DNA from: Methanobacterium sp.
GTDB lineage: Archaea > Methanobacteriota > Methanobacteria > Methanobacteriales > Methanobacteriaceae
Assembly (NCBI GenBank): GCA_028700095.1
Contig: JAQVTJ010000020.1
Span: forward strand, 1 to 21,602
DNA length: 21,602 bases
Direction: 5' to 3'
The notes under the pieces were generated by a model, which was not told the origin of the DNA, did not search any database, and was given only the letters and a program-made list of their open reading frames with translations. Made by a program: the position numbers and the translations under genes. Below are positions 14,824 through 21,602 of this stretch, piece by piece; position 1 is the first letter of the stretch, and every line of letters begins with the position of its first letter.

Positions 14824-15074
14824 TTGAATTTTTATTGGTTCTGGGAACTTAGAAATTCTCAAACATGGGATTTGCTTTTTGAGAATAAGGAAAAAAATTT
14901 TAATTTCTGTGCTTCAGCAGTGGGACAATGGAGTGACTATGATAAAGTTGAAGATGTTATTGGGACATTGCAGAAGTAGATGTGTGTAAATGGAGTGATC
15001 AAGATAGAATAAAAGATATTTCCGAAAATGTTGCAGAAGAAGTGTTAAGCTGGTTAAAATCCATGAATATGTAA
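14824..15074 (+). pseudogene. Broken small reading frame with a WSD repeat
   Basis: From TTG 14824 the frame encodes LNFYWFWELRNSQTWDLLF and then VGQWSDYDKVEDVI before TAG at 14977. In the next frame from 14964 it continues DIAEVDVCKWSDQDRIKDIS and ends SWLKSMNM at TAA 15074. The two frames carry matching units, WSDYDKVEDV and WSDQDRIKDI, so a single lost G in the GGG at 14962-14964 most simply explains the break. No SD stands before the TTG, so the true start is unsure; the frame is open in phase back to the TAA of the preceding gene. Function unknown. Confidence 0.5.
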
Positions 15075-15108
15075 ATATGTTTAAATAAATAATTTTGGAG
15101 TAAATATA

Positions 15109-15564
15109 TTATTTATACTCCTCAACTAAACTATAATCTGTCACTTCTATTGAATAGCCCTTTTCAAATGCCAAAGTGAGACGTAGTTCAGGGCCTGTTA
15201 CATTTTCTATCTGACCTGCTACATATTCAAGGAATCTTTTTCCTTTTATTTTATTTACACTTACTTCTTTGAAAGAGGTGTTATTTTTGCTATGTTTACC
15301 TGCAATTATACTATTTTCTTTTATTTTTATTCCATAAGTGTCTTCTACATTTAAATTATCTGTATCTTCAAATATAATCTTTAATTCTTCTAAAGAGTTG
15401 TATTCTTTTTGTGTAGCTTTAGATTTCCTTTTACTACATTTAAGTGCCTTTTCACCCCTGGCTTTTTCAAGTTCCATCCAGCTATCCTCAATCCATTCTT
15501 CCTCTTCGATCCATTCGTCTCCTTCTTCGATCCATTCTTCTCCGCCCATTAGTTCATCCATCAT
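15109..15564 (-). CDS. Acidic protein with N-terminal EEWIEE repeats, unknown
   Basis: A 151-residue protein. The first ~28 residues hold three near-copies of (E/D)EWIE(E/D) (GEEWIEE, DEWIEE, EEWIED), coded by DNA repeating ATCCATTC at 18 and 21 base steps on the plus strand. A basic linker KALKCSKRKSKATQKE (about 39-54) follows, then a mixed alpha/beta part ending TLAFEKGYSIEVTDYSLVEEY. There is no signal peptide or membrane segment. ATG at 15564 is 11 bases after AGGAG, a slightly long spacing; ATG at 15561 is the alternative. The C-terminal part looks like a folded domain, but I do not recognise it. Confidence 0.6.
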   Translation of the reverse strand: MMDELMGGEEWIEEGDEWIEEEEWIEDSWMELEKARGEKALKCSKRKSKATQKEYNSLEELKIIFEDTDNLNVEDTYGIKIKENSIIAGKHSKNNTSFKEVSVNKIKGKRFLEYVAGQIENVTGPELRLTLAFEKGYSIEVTDYSLVEEYK

Positions 15565-16078
15565 TTCTAATTCAACTCCTTAATTTTGACTTTTATACTT
15601 AAATTTTTAGGGTTTATTATTGTTTGCATCGAATTTTTTTTCCAAGAGTTACATGTTTGAAGATCCATCATTCTAATATTTTGATATCCAAGATATGTCT
15701 TAATGGTTTTATTTATTATATTTTTTTTTTTTATTCTGGGTAAATAATTTGGTCAATGTTGTTTTTTAAATGTTTTTATTTTCTTATTTTATTATTATTA
15801 CTTTTTTATAAATTTAACAAATATTTGTACCTCCATTTAAAATAATTCTAAAAAATTCATTCTATTACATCTTATTACATCTTATTCATAATTACTTATA
15901 TATATTTTGATTTAATTTTCTTACCAACGCCCTTATTAATATTATAAACAGTATTAGTATTACTATAATGGGTTTTAGTTGGATATTCTAAATTTAAAAT
16001 GTTAAAACTGTAAAAAAAAAATTACCTGTATCATGGAATTTAATTTTGACTATGATCCTAATAAAAAAAGGATTTAAA
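15565..16078. other. 514-base gene-free AT-rich stretch
   Basis: No supported gene on either strand. It contains a T12-type run near 15720, a short direct repeat (ATTACATCTT twice near 15866-15886), the archease terminator elements at 16012-16073, and the promoter of the acidic protein gene. A 34-codon minus frame (15671-15567) without SD is not convincing. The length is unusual for this compact genome, so an untranslated RNA or gene remnant cannot be excluded. Confidence 0.6.
16012..16073 (-). terminator. Hairpin and T10 run downstream of archease
   Basis: On the minus strand, just past the archease stop, ATCCT and AGGAT (16055-16073) form a five-pair stem, and a T10 run lies at 16021-16012. 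The T-run is the more likely termination signal. Confidence 0.45.
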
Positions 16079-16531
16079 TTATAAATCAAGAATTACTTGT
16101 ACCTTATAATAATCTTCAAATTTTATATTCATCATATGATAGGTAACAGCCTTCACTTCAGATCTTCGCTCATGTATAGATGGATCAAATTCTTGACCAA
16201 AGGCTAAAGCATCAATAATAAACCTTTTTTCATCATTACATTCAGTATTAAGTTTTATATTGAATTTAGAGAAAACTAGATATTCTGTATCATGAAGGAA
16301 AAGTAATTCTGAAAGCCAATCATATAATAGTGCACATTCATCTTCAGCTTCTAAATGAATTTTCTTTTCTACCCCTGGTAATATAGTAGAAGTATCTGTT
16401 ATTACTTCGAACATTGCAATGGAAGCATTTTCAAAAGCTTCATGAAGGCTTTGACCATATGCTATGTATCCAACATCAGCTGTAACATCGAAGAATTCAA
16501 ATTTTAAATGACCATTTTCACTTGCTTCCAA
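16079..16531 (-). CDS. Archease, activator of RtcB
   Basis: A 150-residue archease. Hallmarks are FFDVTADVGYIAYG (13-26), the EDECALLYDWLSELLFL segment (63-79) with the metal-binding Asp residues, and the conserved C-terminal YHMMNIKFED..VQVILDL. Archease speeds guanylylation of RtcB and lets it turn over many times. The start is TTG at 16531 with GAGGT six bases upstream; no ATG fits. The ~12 residues before the family core are a small N-terminal extension. It lies 3.2 kb from rtcB rather than adjacent, but shares the upstream motif TTAACTAATATA. Confidence 0.93.
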   Translation of the reverse strand: MEASENGHLKFEFFDVTADVGYIAYGQSLHEAFENASIAMFEVITDTSTILPGVEKKIHLEAEDECALLYDWLSELLFLHDTEYLVFSKFNIKLNTECNDEKRFIIDALAFGQEFDPSIHERRSEVKAVTYHMMNIKFEDYYKVQVILDL

Positions 16532-16596
16532 TATATAACCTCGTATACTAGTTTTTAATATAAAATTATTTACTTATTTTTATTTATTAGAACATT

Positions 16597-16610
16597 TTAA
16601 CTAATATATT
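16597..16610 (+). repeat. Copy of the rtcB-upstream motif before archease
   Basis: TTAACTAATATATT lies about 66 bases upstream of the archease start and 72 bases before the small membrane gene. Its first 12 bases equal the core of the repeat at 12981-13000, in the same orientation relative to the minus-strand gene. Shared control of rtcB and archease is an inference. Confidence 0.45.
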
Positions 16611-16681
16611 ACTAATCAAACGCTCTCTATCTCTTCTTTTAAATAAAGTTATCCTGATCTTTAGTATTAGGAGGAGATTTT

Positions 16682-16870
16682 ATGCAGAGAAATTATGGAA
16701 GAAACCAAATACCAGATCTAAGAAAAAAATCCAGAAGCATCTTATATTTAGAGGAATATTTTATAGATCCTACATCATGTTTTATTATATTTGCAATTGC
16801 AATTATTTTAATTGGAAGTATAATGTTTGTGGCAGGCACCCCAAACTCTAACATGCCAATTAACATGTAA
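16682..16870 (+). CDS. Small single-pass membrane protein, 62 residues
   Basis: A very strong SD (AGGAGGAG, 16669-16676) lies five bases before ATG. The protein has a basic N-terminus (RNYGRNQIPDLRKKSRS), one hydrophobic helix at about 33-52 (CFIIFAIAIILIGSIMFVAG), and a short polar tail. The positive-inside rule places the N-terminus in the cytoplasm. An overlapping minus-strand frame is its shadow and lacks an SD. The role is unknown. It converges with orc1 and is divergent from archease. Confidence 0.75.
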   Translation: MQRNYGRNQIPDLRKKSRSILYLEEYFIDPTSCFIIFAIAIILIGSIMFVAGTPNSNMPINM

Positions 16871-16888
16871 TTATTCATTTTTCTAATA

Positions 16889-18015
16889 TTAAACCCTTTT
16901 AAGACATTTTAATATTTCTTCAACATCAAATCTTAAAATAATAATTCTAGAATTACCTTTAACACCTTTACCTGTGAATTTTGTATCAATAAGCCTTAAA
17001 AACTCTAATTTATTTAATGTTCTATCAAATGAGGCGTAACTTGTTCCTGTTTTTTCATAGAAATTCTTATAAAGATCACCTGCAATTAAATCATCATTAT
17101 TAAAATCAATAATAGTTTCTAGAAGAATCTTTTCATTATTAGAAAGGGTTTTAAGGGTACTTTTAAGGTTTGCTGATCCTGTATTTTTAGCAGCTTCAAG
17201 CAGGTGCTTTTTTCTATGGTTTTTGATGCATCTGCCTCTGCAAAATTACCACTAGTCCTTAATAAATCTATTCCCATCCTTAAATCCCTTGCAGATGAGG
17301 CATATTCTGAGATTTGTTGTAGAATATCCTCAGATATTACATCAGGATAGAAACCTGCTTTTATTCTGTCTTTTAATATGTCAAACATTTCATTTGTTGT
17401 GTACGGTTCAAAAACAATTTCTTGAGGTATGAATACTGAAGTAACATTTTTATCAAGCATGTAACGAAATTCAATATCAGATAAAATTGCAAATATACCT
17501 GTTCTAACCCCTTTAAATTCTTCATGAGCCCTTAATATATCATAAAATATTTTATTAGCATTTTTACTATGGAAAAGATAGCTCACATCATCAAGTGCAA
17601 CAACCATTGATTTATTTTCTGTCTGTAAATATTTCATTATATTCCCATAAATCCGTGAAAACGGAACACCTGTTTCAGGAGGCATATGTCTAAATATCTT
17701 ATTATATATTTGAGAAAAAATATTGAAACGTGTTGTATGCAATTGGCAGTTTACATAAACACATACAACTCTGTCAGAAGTTCTTTCCACAATGTTAAAG
17801 ATCTTATTTATTGCAGTTGTTTTTCCAGTAGCTGGAGAACCTAAAATAACTGTATTAATGGGACGTCCTCCCCTAATAGCAGGTCTTAAACATATAGCCA
17901 GAGCTTCCATCTGTGATTCTCTGTGAAGATAATTTTCAGGAACATAGTCTGGATTAAAAGATTCTATATTCTTAAATATTGTTTCATCAAAGAGCAGTAT
18001 ATCATCGATACTCAT
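16889..18015 (-). pseudogene. cdc6: Orc1/Cdc6 replication initiator, one frameshift
   Basis: AAA+ origin-binding ATPase. Walker A is GSPATGKTT (59-67) and Walker B is VVALDDVSYL (138-147), with Asp in place of the usual Glu. Sensor and lid segments continue to ASSARDLRMGIDLLRTSGNFAEADAS. At 17208-17213 an A6 run (coding strand) should be A7: adding one A turns the tail into KKHLLEAAKNTGSANLK and opens the winged-helix domain through to TAA at 16889, about 375 residues in all, the usual length. As read, translation stops at 17119 without the winged helix. No SD is present; a TATA-like ATATTTTTATAAT centred ~28 bases before ATG points to a leaderless transcript. Confidence 0.9.
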
Positions 18016-18037
18016 ATTTTATTATTTGTTGACTTTG

Positions 18038-18050
18038 ATTATAAAAATAT
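18038..18050 (-). promoter_or_regulatory. Probable TATA box of orc1/cdc6 (leaderless)
   Basis: On the minus strand ATATTTTTATAAT is centred about 28 bases before the orc1 ATG at 18015, and there is no SD between them. This spacing is what a leaderless archaeal mRNA needs. Confidence 0.45.
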
Positions 18051-18083
18051 TGGTTAAAAACTAGAAAATATTTACATTATATT

Positions 18084-18851
18084 TTATTTTTGGAAATAAT
18101 GTAGAAAATAATCTATATTAATATCTCTAACACCTTTAATCTTGTCTCCCTGTGATAAATTGAAAATCATTACATTTTCATTTTTTGCAATCCATTCAAC
18201 AAGTTTTTTTGCATATTCAAGTTTTTTTTCCTTTATATTATCAGCAAAACCTTCACTTCCCATAATATCGGGTCTGGAGTAACGTGTTATTACCTTCCCA
18301 AAGTCCATACCTGCCATCACTATATTTTTTGCACCAAGTTCTACTGCAATGAAAAGACATCTATCTCCATCTGTAAATCCTCCGAAATCATATATATTAT
18401 TAAGTGGAATACTTTGTGTGGTTCCTAAAACATTATCAAGTAGAGTAACATATTTTTGGATATTTTCTATATTGTTACCATGCGCATGTACAATTATCTT
18501 CGATCCTCTTCTATTTGATTCTATTATATCTTCTATTTTACCATCAAGATCTGTAACAACCATATCTGGAACCATATCTTCCTCTAAAAGTGCTGTAACA
18601 GCACCATCTGCACATATAATGGTGAAATTATCTAATTTTAACTTTTTAAGTTCTTTTAAATTCCTTTTAAGAGAAGGTCCTGCTCCAAAGATAAGTGTAT
18701 TATGTTTGATTATTAAATCATGAGGAGATAGACTATTTTTATCTTTAAGAATTTTTTTAAGTATTTCAGCTGATTTTTCATCCATCTCTTGGTCAAAACC
18801 AAATACTTCTAATATTTCACTATACCATGAAAACCATTCTTCAAGATCCAT
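18084..18851 (-). CDS. mptE: 6-hydroxymethyl-7,8-dihydropterin diphosphokinase MptE
   Basis: A 255-residue member of the DUF115/MptE family. It transfers pyrophosphate from ATP to 6-hydroxymethyldihydropterin in tetrahydromethanopterin synthesis, the archaeal replacement for FolK. Visible motifs are LIFGAGPSLKRNL, IICADGAVTALLE, DMVVTDLDGK, HAHGNN and DFGGFTDGDRCLFIA. The ATG at 18851 (MDLEEWFSWYSEIL) is preferred over 18869: it matches the usual family start, and a TATA box (18874-18879) sits 23-28 bases upstream, as for a leaderless mRNA, with no SD for either. orc1 lies 68 bases downstream on the same strand. Confidence 0.9.
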   Translation of the reverse strand: MDLEEWFSWYSEILEVFGFDQEMDEKSAEILKKILKDKNSLSPHDLIIKHNTLIFGAGPSLKRNLKELKKLKLDNFTIICADGAVTALLEEDMVPDMVVTDLDGKIEDIIESNRRGSKIIVHAHGNNIENIQKYVTLLDNVLGTTQSIPLNNIYDFGGFTDGDRCLFIAVELGAKNIVMAGMDFGKVITRYSRPDIMGSEGFADNIKEKKLEYAKKLVEWIAKNENVMIFNLSQGDKIKGVRDINIDYFLHYFQK

Positions 18852-18872
18852 ATATCTGAGTTGTAACATCAG

Positions 18873-18880
18873 CTATATAA
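18873..18880 (-). promoter_or_regulatory. Probable TATA box of mptE
   Basis: TTTATATAG on the minus strand lies about 25 bases before ATG 18851. It decides the start choice: an ATG at 18869 would lie upstream of the transcript. Confidence 0.5.
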
Positions 18881-18993
18881 ATCCAAACTTAATTAATTAT
18901 ATAATAATATTATTTAAAAAAAATTAATTATTGACTATTTTTTTCTTAATTTATATCTTTAATTTACTAGAATCCATATTTTCTCAAAATACA

Positions 18994-19005
18994 ATAGTCA
19001 ACTAT
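18994..19005. promoter_or_regulatory. Near-palindromic ATAGTCAACTAT between mptE and the aminotransferase
   Basis: Reverse complement ATAGTTGACTAT shares ATAGTTGACTA with the repeat at 13036. It lies about 140 bases from both divergent starts. A single TTGACTA also occurs at 18931-18937. It may be an operator; inferred. Confidence 0.35.
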
Positions 19006-19141
19006 ATTATTATCATTTTTCATATATTATTCATCACCAATTAAACAAAAAAAATTAGATATTATGGTTTGAAAGGGTGATAAAACTTAGATAATAAAGA
19101 AATAAATTTAATCGTAGCCATCAAATCGGAGGTTTTTTCAG

Positions 19142-20311
19142 ATGTATGAGACGTTGCTGATGATACCAGGACCCACAAGGGTTTCATCACGAGTTTTAAA
19201 AGCCATGTCAAAGAGCATAGTGAATCATAGAAGTGCAGTTTTTGGTGAAATTCTAAAAGACACAAATGAAATGATGTCAGAGGTATTTCAAACTGAAAAT
19301 CCATCTTACCTAATCACAGGTTCAGGTACTGCTGCAATGGAAGCAGCATTAGGAAATGTGATTGAGAAAAACGATAAAATCCTAAACATAGTTGGGGGAA
19401 AATTTGGTGAGAGATTCATGCAAATAACTGAAACTCACCAAGGAATTCCTGTTGAATTAACTGTAGAATGGGGTAATGCTGCAAATCCTGATGATATTCG
19501 TTACATTCTTGAAAAGGAAGAAGATATTAAAGCTGTAACAGTGGTTCACAATGAAACTTCTACAGGTGTTTCAAATCCAATAGAAGAAATAGGTAAGGTT
19601 GTCAAAGATTTTGATGCACTTTATGTTGTTGACACAGTTTCATCTTTGGGTGGAGATGATGTACAAGTTGATAATTTCGGTATTGATATATGTGTAACAG
19701 GCTCACAAAAATGTCTGGCTGCACCTCCAGGAATGGCTGCAATCACATTAAATAATGATGCATGGAATATAATTGATAAAACTAAAGCCAAAACATATTA
19801 TCTTGATTTGAAGGAATATCGTAAAAGCGGAGGAAAAACAGCTCCAGAAACACCATACACTCCCTCAGTATCATTAATCTATGCCATGAACGAGGCCTTA
19901 AATATGATAATGGAAGAAGGTCTTGAAGCAAGGATAAAAAGACATGAACAGGCTGCAAAAGCAACTATTAATGGTGTTAAAGCAATGGACTTAGAGCTTT
20001 TTGCACATCCAAATGTTTCTTCAACTACTGTTACTGCAATAAATATCCCTGAAGGAATGACTGATAAAAACCTTAGAGGTACTATGCGTAACAAATATAG
20101 AATTGAACTTGCTGGTGGTCAAGATCATCTGAAGGGCAATGTTTTCAGAATAGGCCATATGGGAAATATAACACATAGAGAAATAATTTCAACAATCACA
20201 GCCCTTGAAATGTCTCTAAAAGAATATGGTTATGAGATAGAATTAGGAACTGGAGTTGCTGCAGTACAGGATACATATATGCCTGGAAATAATACTTTAG
20301 AATTCTTTTAA
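19142..20311 (+). CDS. Class V (alanine-glyoxylate/serine-pyruvate type) aminotransferase
   Basis: A 389-residue PLP enzyme of the alanine-glyoxylate/phosphoserine aminotransferase-like group, related to Methanocaldococcus MJ0959. PGPTRV (9-14), the phosphate-cup SGTAAME (61-67), HNETSTG (136-142), the PLP-ring Asp in VVDTVSSLGG (162-171), and the Schiff-base K190 in TGSQKCLAAPPG are all present. The C-terminal domain has the FRIGHMGN motif that binds the substrate carboxylate. The likely reaction is transamination of small amino acids with pyruvate or glyoxylate; the exact substrate is not clear from sequence. A strong SD (GGAGGT, 19128-19133) precedes ATG. It is monocistronic and divergent from mptE. 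Confidence 0.88.
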   Translation: MYETLLMIPGPTRVSSRVLKAMSKSIVNHRSAVFGEILKDTNEMMSEVFQTENPSYLITGSGTAAMEAALGNVIEKNDKILNIVGGKFGERFMQITETHQGIPVELTVEWGNAANPDDIRYILEKEEDIKAVTVVHNETSTGVSNPIEEIGKVVKDFDALYVVDTVSSLGGDDVQVDNFGIDICVTGSQKCLAAPPGMAAITLNNDAWNIIDKTKAKTYYLDLKEYRKSGGKTAPETPYTPSVSLIYAMNEALNMIMEEGLEARIKRHEQAAKATINGVKAMDLELFAHPNVSSTTVTAINIPEGMTDKNLRGTMRNKYRIELAGGQDHLKGNVFRIGHMGNITHREIISTITALEMSLKEYGYEIELGTGVAAVQDTYMPGNNTLEFF

Positions 20312-20412
20312 CCAATCTTTTTATTTTTTTTCTATTTTTAGAGGTTTTATTTAATCTTTATAAAATTTTTATATTTTTATATGGTTTATTGATGGATTTT
20401 TTCATAAGATTT

Positions 20413-21602
20413 TTATTCTAAAACCTCGGGAAGTGGTATTTCTTCTTTTGTATCCACTAAAACTTCAATTAAATATGGTTTGTTTAATGTTAAAACTTTC
20501 TTTACTGTACTATATATTTCTCCTGGGGAATCAAGTCGCAATGCAGGGATGTGGTATGCATCTGAAAGTTTTATAAAATCAGGATTTTCAAGTTCAACTT
20601 GATAACTTTCTTTATATTGCATTTCTTGCCATTGTTTTATTATTCTCAGTGAGTTATTGTTTATTATACAAATAATAATAGGCAGATTAAATTCATTGAT
20701 TGTTGCAAGTTCTTGTGATGTCATCTGGAAATCTCCATCACCAACAACAGTAATTATGCTCTTATTTGGCTTTGCAAATGAAGCTCCAATAGCTCCAGGA
20801 ATACCATATCCCATTGGTCCAAATCCTCCTGAAAAAAGAAGTGATGATGGAGTTTTAACAGTCATTAAAAGTGTAACCCATGTAGTATGAGTTCCAGCAT
20901 CATTTACAATAACAGAATCTCCAGCAGCGTCTAATATTTCTTTAATAGCTTTTTGGGGTTTTATGGGAATATTTGTATAGTTGGTGTTTACATAGTGCTT
21001 ATTTGAAAGTTTGTTAATATTGGAATACCAATTTTCAGATTTATTAATTTTAACATCCATAATCCTATCTAAAAATTCTTTAACATCGCCATGAATTTTA
21101 ATATCTCCTTTTAAAGTAGTTTCGTCAATGTTAACATGAATTATTTTACAATTTCCAATTCCCATTAATGTACGTTCTGAGAATTTACATCCAAGAGCTA
21201 TTAGAACATCACAATTTTTTCCAGCATAATTACTTGCCTCTGTACCTCTTAAACCAATCATACCCAATGCAATAGAACTTTCTTCTGATATAACTCCTCT
21301 TGCAGGGTATGTTGTAACAACTGGCATTTTATTTTTCACAGCAAATTTTTTTAAAGAATCTGATGCATGTGACCATGTAATACCAGCTCCTGCAAGTATA
21401 AGGGGCTTTTGTGAGCTTTTCAATAGTTTAATGGCATTATGGAGTGTTTTAGGATTAATTTTTGTTTTGGGTTCTTCATTTTCATATTTAATGGTTTTTA
21501 TTATTGATTCATTAACATAACTTTCAAGAACATCTTTTGGAAAATTAAGATGTATCGGACCTTTTTTTGTATATGTTAAAGTTTCAATTGCTTTTTTTAA
21601 GG
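20413..21602 (-). CDS. Acetolactate synthase-like TPP enzyme, 5' end outside window
   Basis: The frame is open to the right edge, so the N-terminal Pyr domain is missing; the TTG at 21423 is internal. About 396 residues are visible. The central FAD/nucleotide-like domain starts KPLILAGAGITWSHASDSL. The TPP-binding domain contains GGFGPMGYGIPGAIGASFA, the motif GDGDFQMTSQELATI and IINNNSLRIIKQWQEM. The Trp in QWQ matches the conserved Trp of acetolactate synthase large subunits. Function may be acetolactate synthesis for branched-chain amino acids, or a paralogous decarboxylase; the missing Glu-containing N-terminus would decide. No ilvN small subunit follows it within the window. Confidence 0.8.
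   Translation of the reverse strand, partial: LKKAIETLTYTKKGPIHLNFPKDVLESYVNESIIKTIKYENEEPKTKINPKTLHNAIKLLKSSQKPLILAGAGITWSHASDSLKKFAVKNKMPVVTTYPARGVISEESSIALGMIGLRGTEASNYAGKNCDVLIALGCKFSERTLMGIGNCKIIHVNIDETTLKGDIKIHGDVKEFLDRIMDVKINKSENWYSNINKLSNKHYVNTNYTNIPIKPQKAIKEILDAAGDSVIVNDAGTHTTWVTLLMTVKTPSSLLFSGGFGPMGYGIPGAIGASFAKPNKSIITVVGDGDFQMTSQELATINEFNLPIIICIINNNSLRIIKQWQEMQYKESYQVELENPDFIKLSDAYHIPALRLDSPGEIYSTVKKVLTLNKPYLIEVLVDTKEEIPLPEVLE

Noticed and set aside
15567..15671. 34-codon minus frame ahead of the acidic protein gene
   Set aside because: No SD and no similarity; it overlaps the SD of the next gene and may be chance.
1..21602. CRISPR array, insertion sequence, toxin-antitoxin pair or phage genes
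   Set aside because: No regular spaced repeats, transposase motifs, terminal inverted repeats or such gene pairs were seen on either strand.

Overview
The window is archaeal and very AT-rich, and it looks like a member of the Methanobacteriales, plausibly Methanosphaera or a close relative (the genus is an inference from base composition and protein resemblance). Supporting genes are a methanopterin-pathway enzyme (MptE), an F420H2 oxidase (FprA), an Orc1/Cdc6 initiator, RtcB with archease, eIF6, prefoldin, the eukaryote-like ribosomal proteins eS19, eL31, eL39 and eL20/L18a, and RNase P protein 4. Most genes have a clear Shine-Dalgarno (SD) sequence. TTG starts are common (rnp4, yhbY, ftsY, the methyltransferase, archease), and two genes (mptE, orc1) look leaderless.

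Layout. Positions 2-400 hold the 3' part of an AK6-type adenylate kinase gene. Positions 401-680 are a gene-poor leader with possible RNA structure. Positions 681-5738 are a compact plus-strand information-processing operon: rnp4, yhbY, rps19e, pdcd5, a PP-loop protein gene, rpl39e, rpl31e, eif6, rpl18a, pfdA, ftsY. Positions 5828-7122 (minus) hold a double PRC-barrel protein and a SAM methyltransferase. Then come dut (plus), a DUF763 gene (minus) and a 49-residue protein gene (plus). Positions 9405-12836 (minus) hold nadA, mtnP and rtcB. Positions 13126-15564 hold a frameshifted fprA, two small plus-strand reading frames (one broken) and an acidic repeat protein. After a 514-bp gene-free stretch come archease (minus), a small membrane protein (plus), a frameshifted orc1/cdc6 (minus), mptE (minus), a class V aminotransferase (plus) and an acetolactate-synthase-like enzyme cut by the right edge (minus).

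How the genes fit together. The left operon serves ribosome assembly, translation, tRNA 5' processing, nascent-chain chaperoning and membrane targeting. RtcB and archease, 3.2 kb apart, form the tRNA-splicing/RNA-ligation pair. Both have the uncommon AT-rich motif TTRACTAATATA upstream in the same orientation, and I saw it nowhere else in the window. MptE, NadA, MtnP, Dut and the aminotransferase are housekeeping metabolism.

The main anomaly is a set of coding lesions in genes expected to be intact. There is an in-frame TAG replacing a conserved Trp codon in eS19, two single-base losses in fprA, one in an A-run of orc1/cdc6, and one in a small WSD-repeat reading frame. These could be sequencing or assembly errors, real decay, or recoding; the sequence alone cannot decide. 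I found no CRISPR array, insertion sequence, phage genes, tRNA or rRNA. I did not find a convincing new multi-gene system; the best novel leads are the rtcB/archease motif and the structured leader of the left operon.
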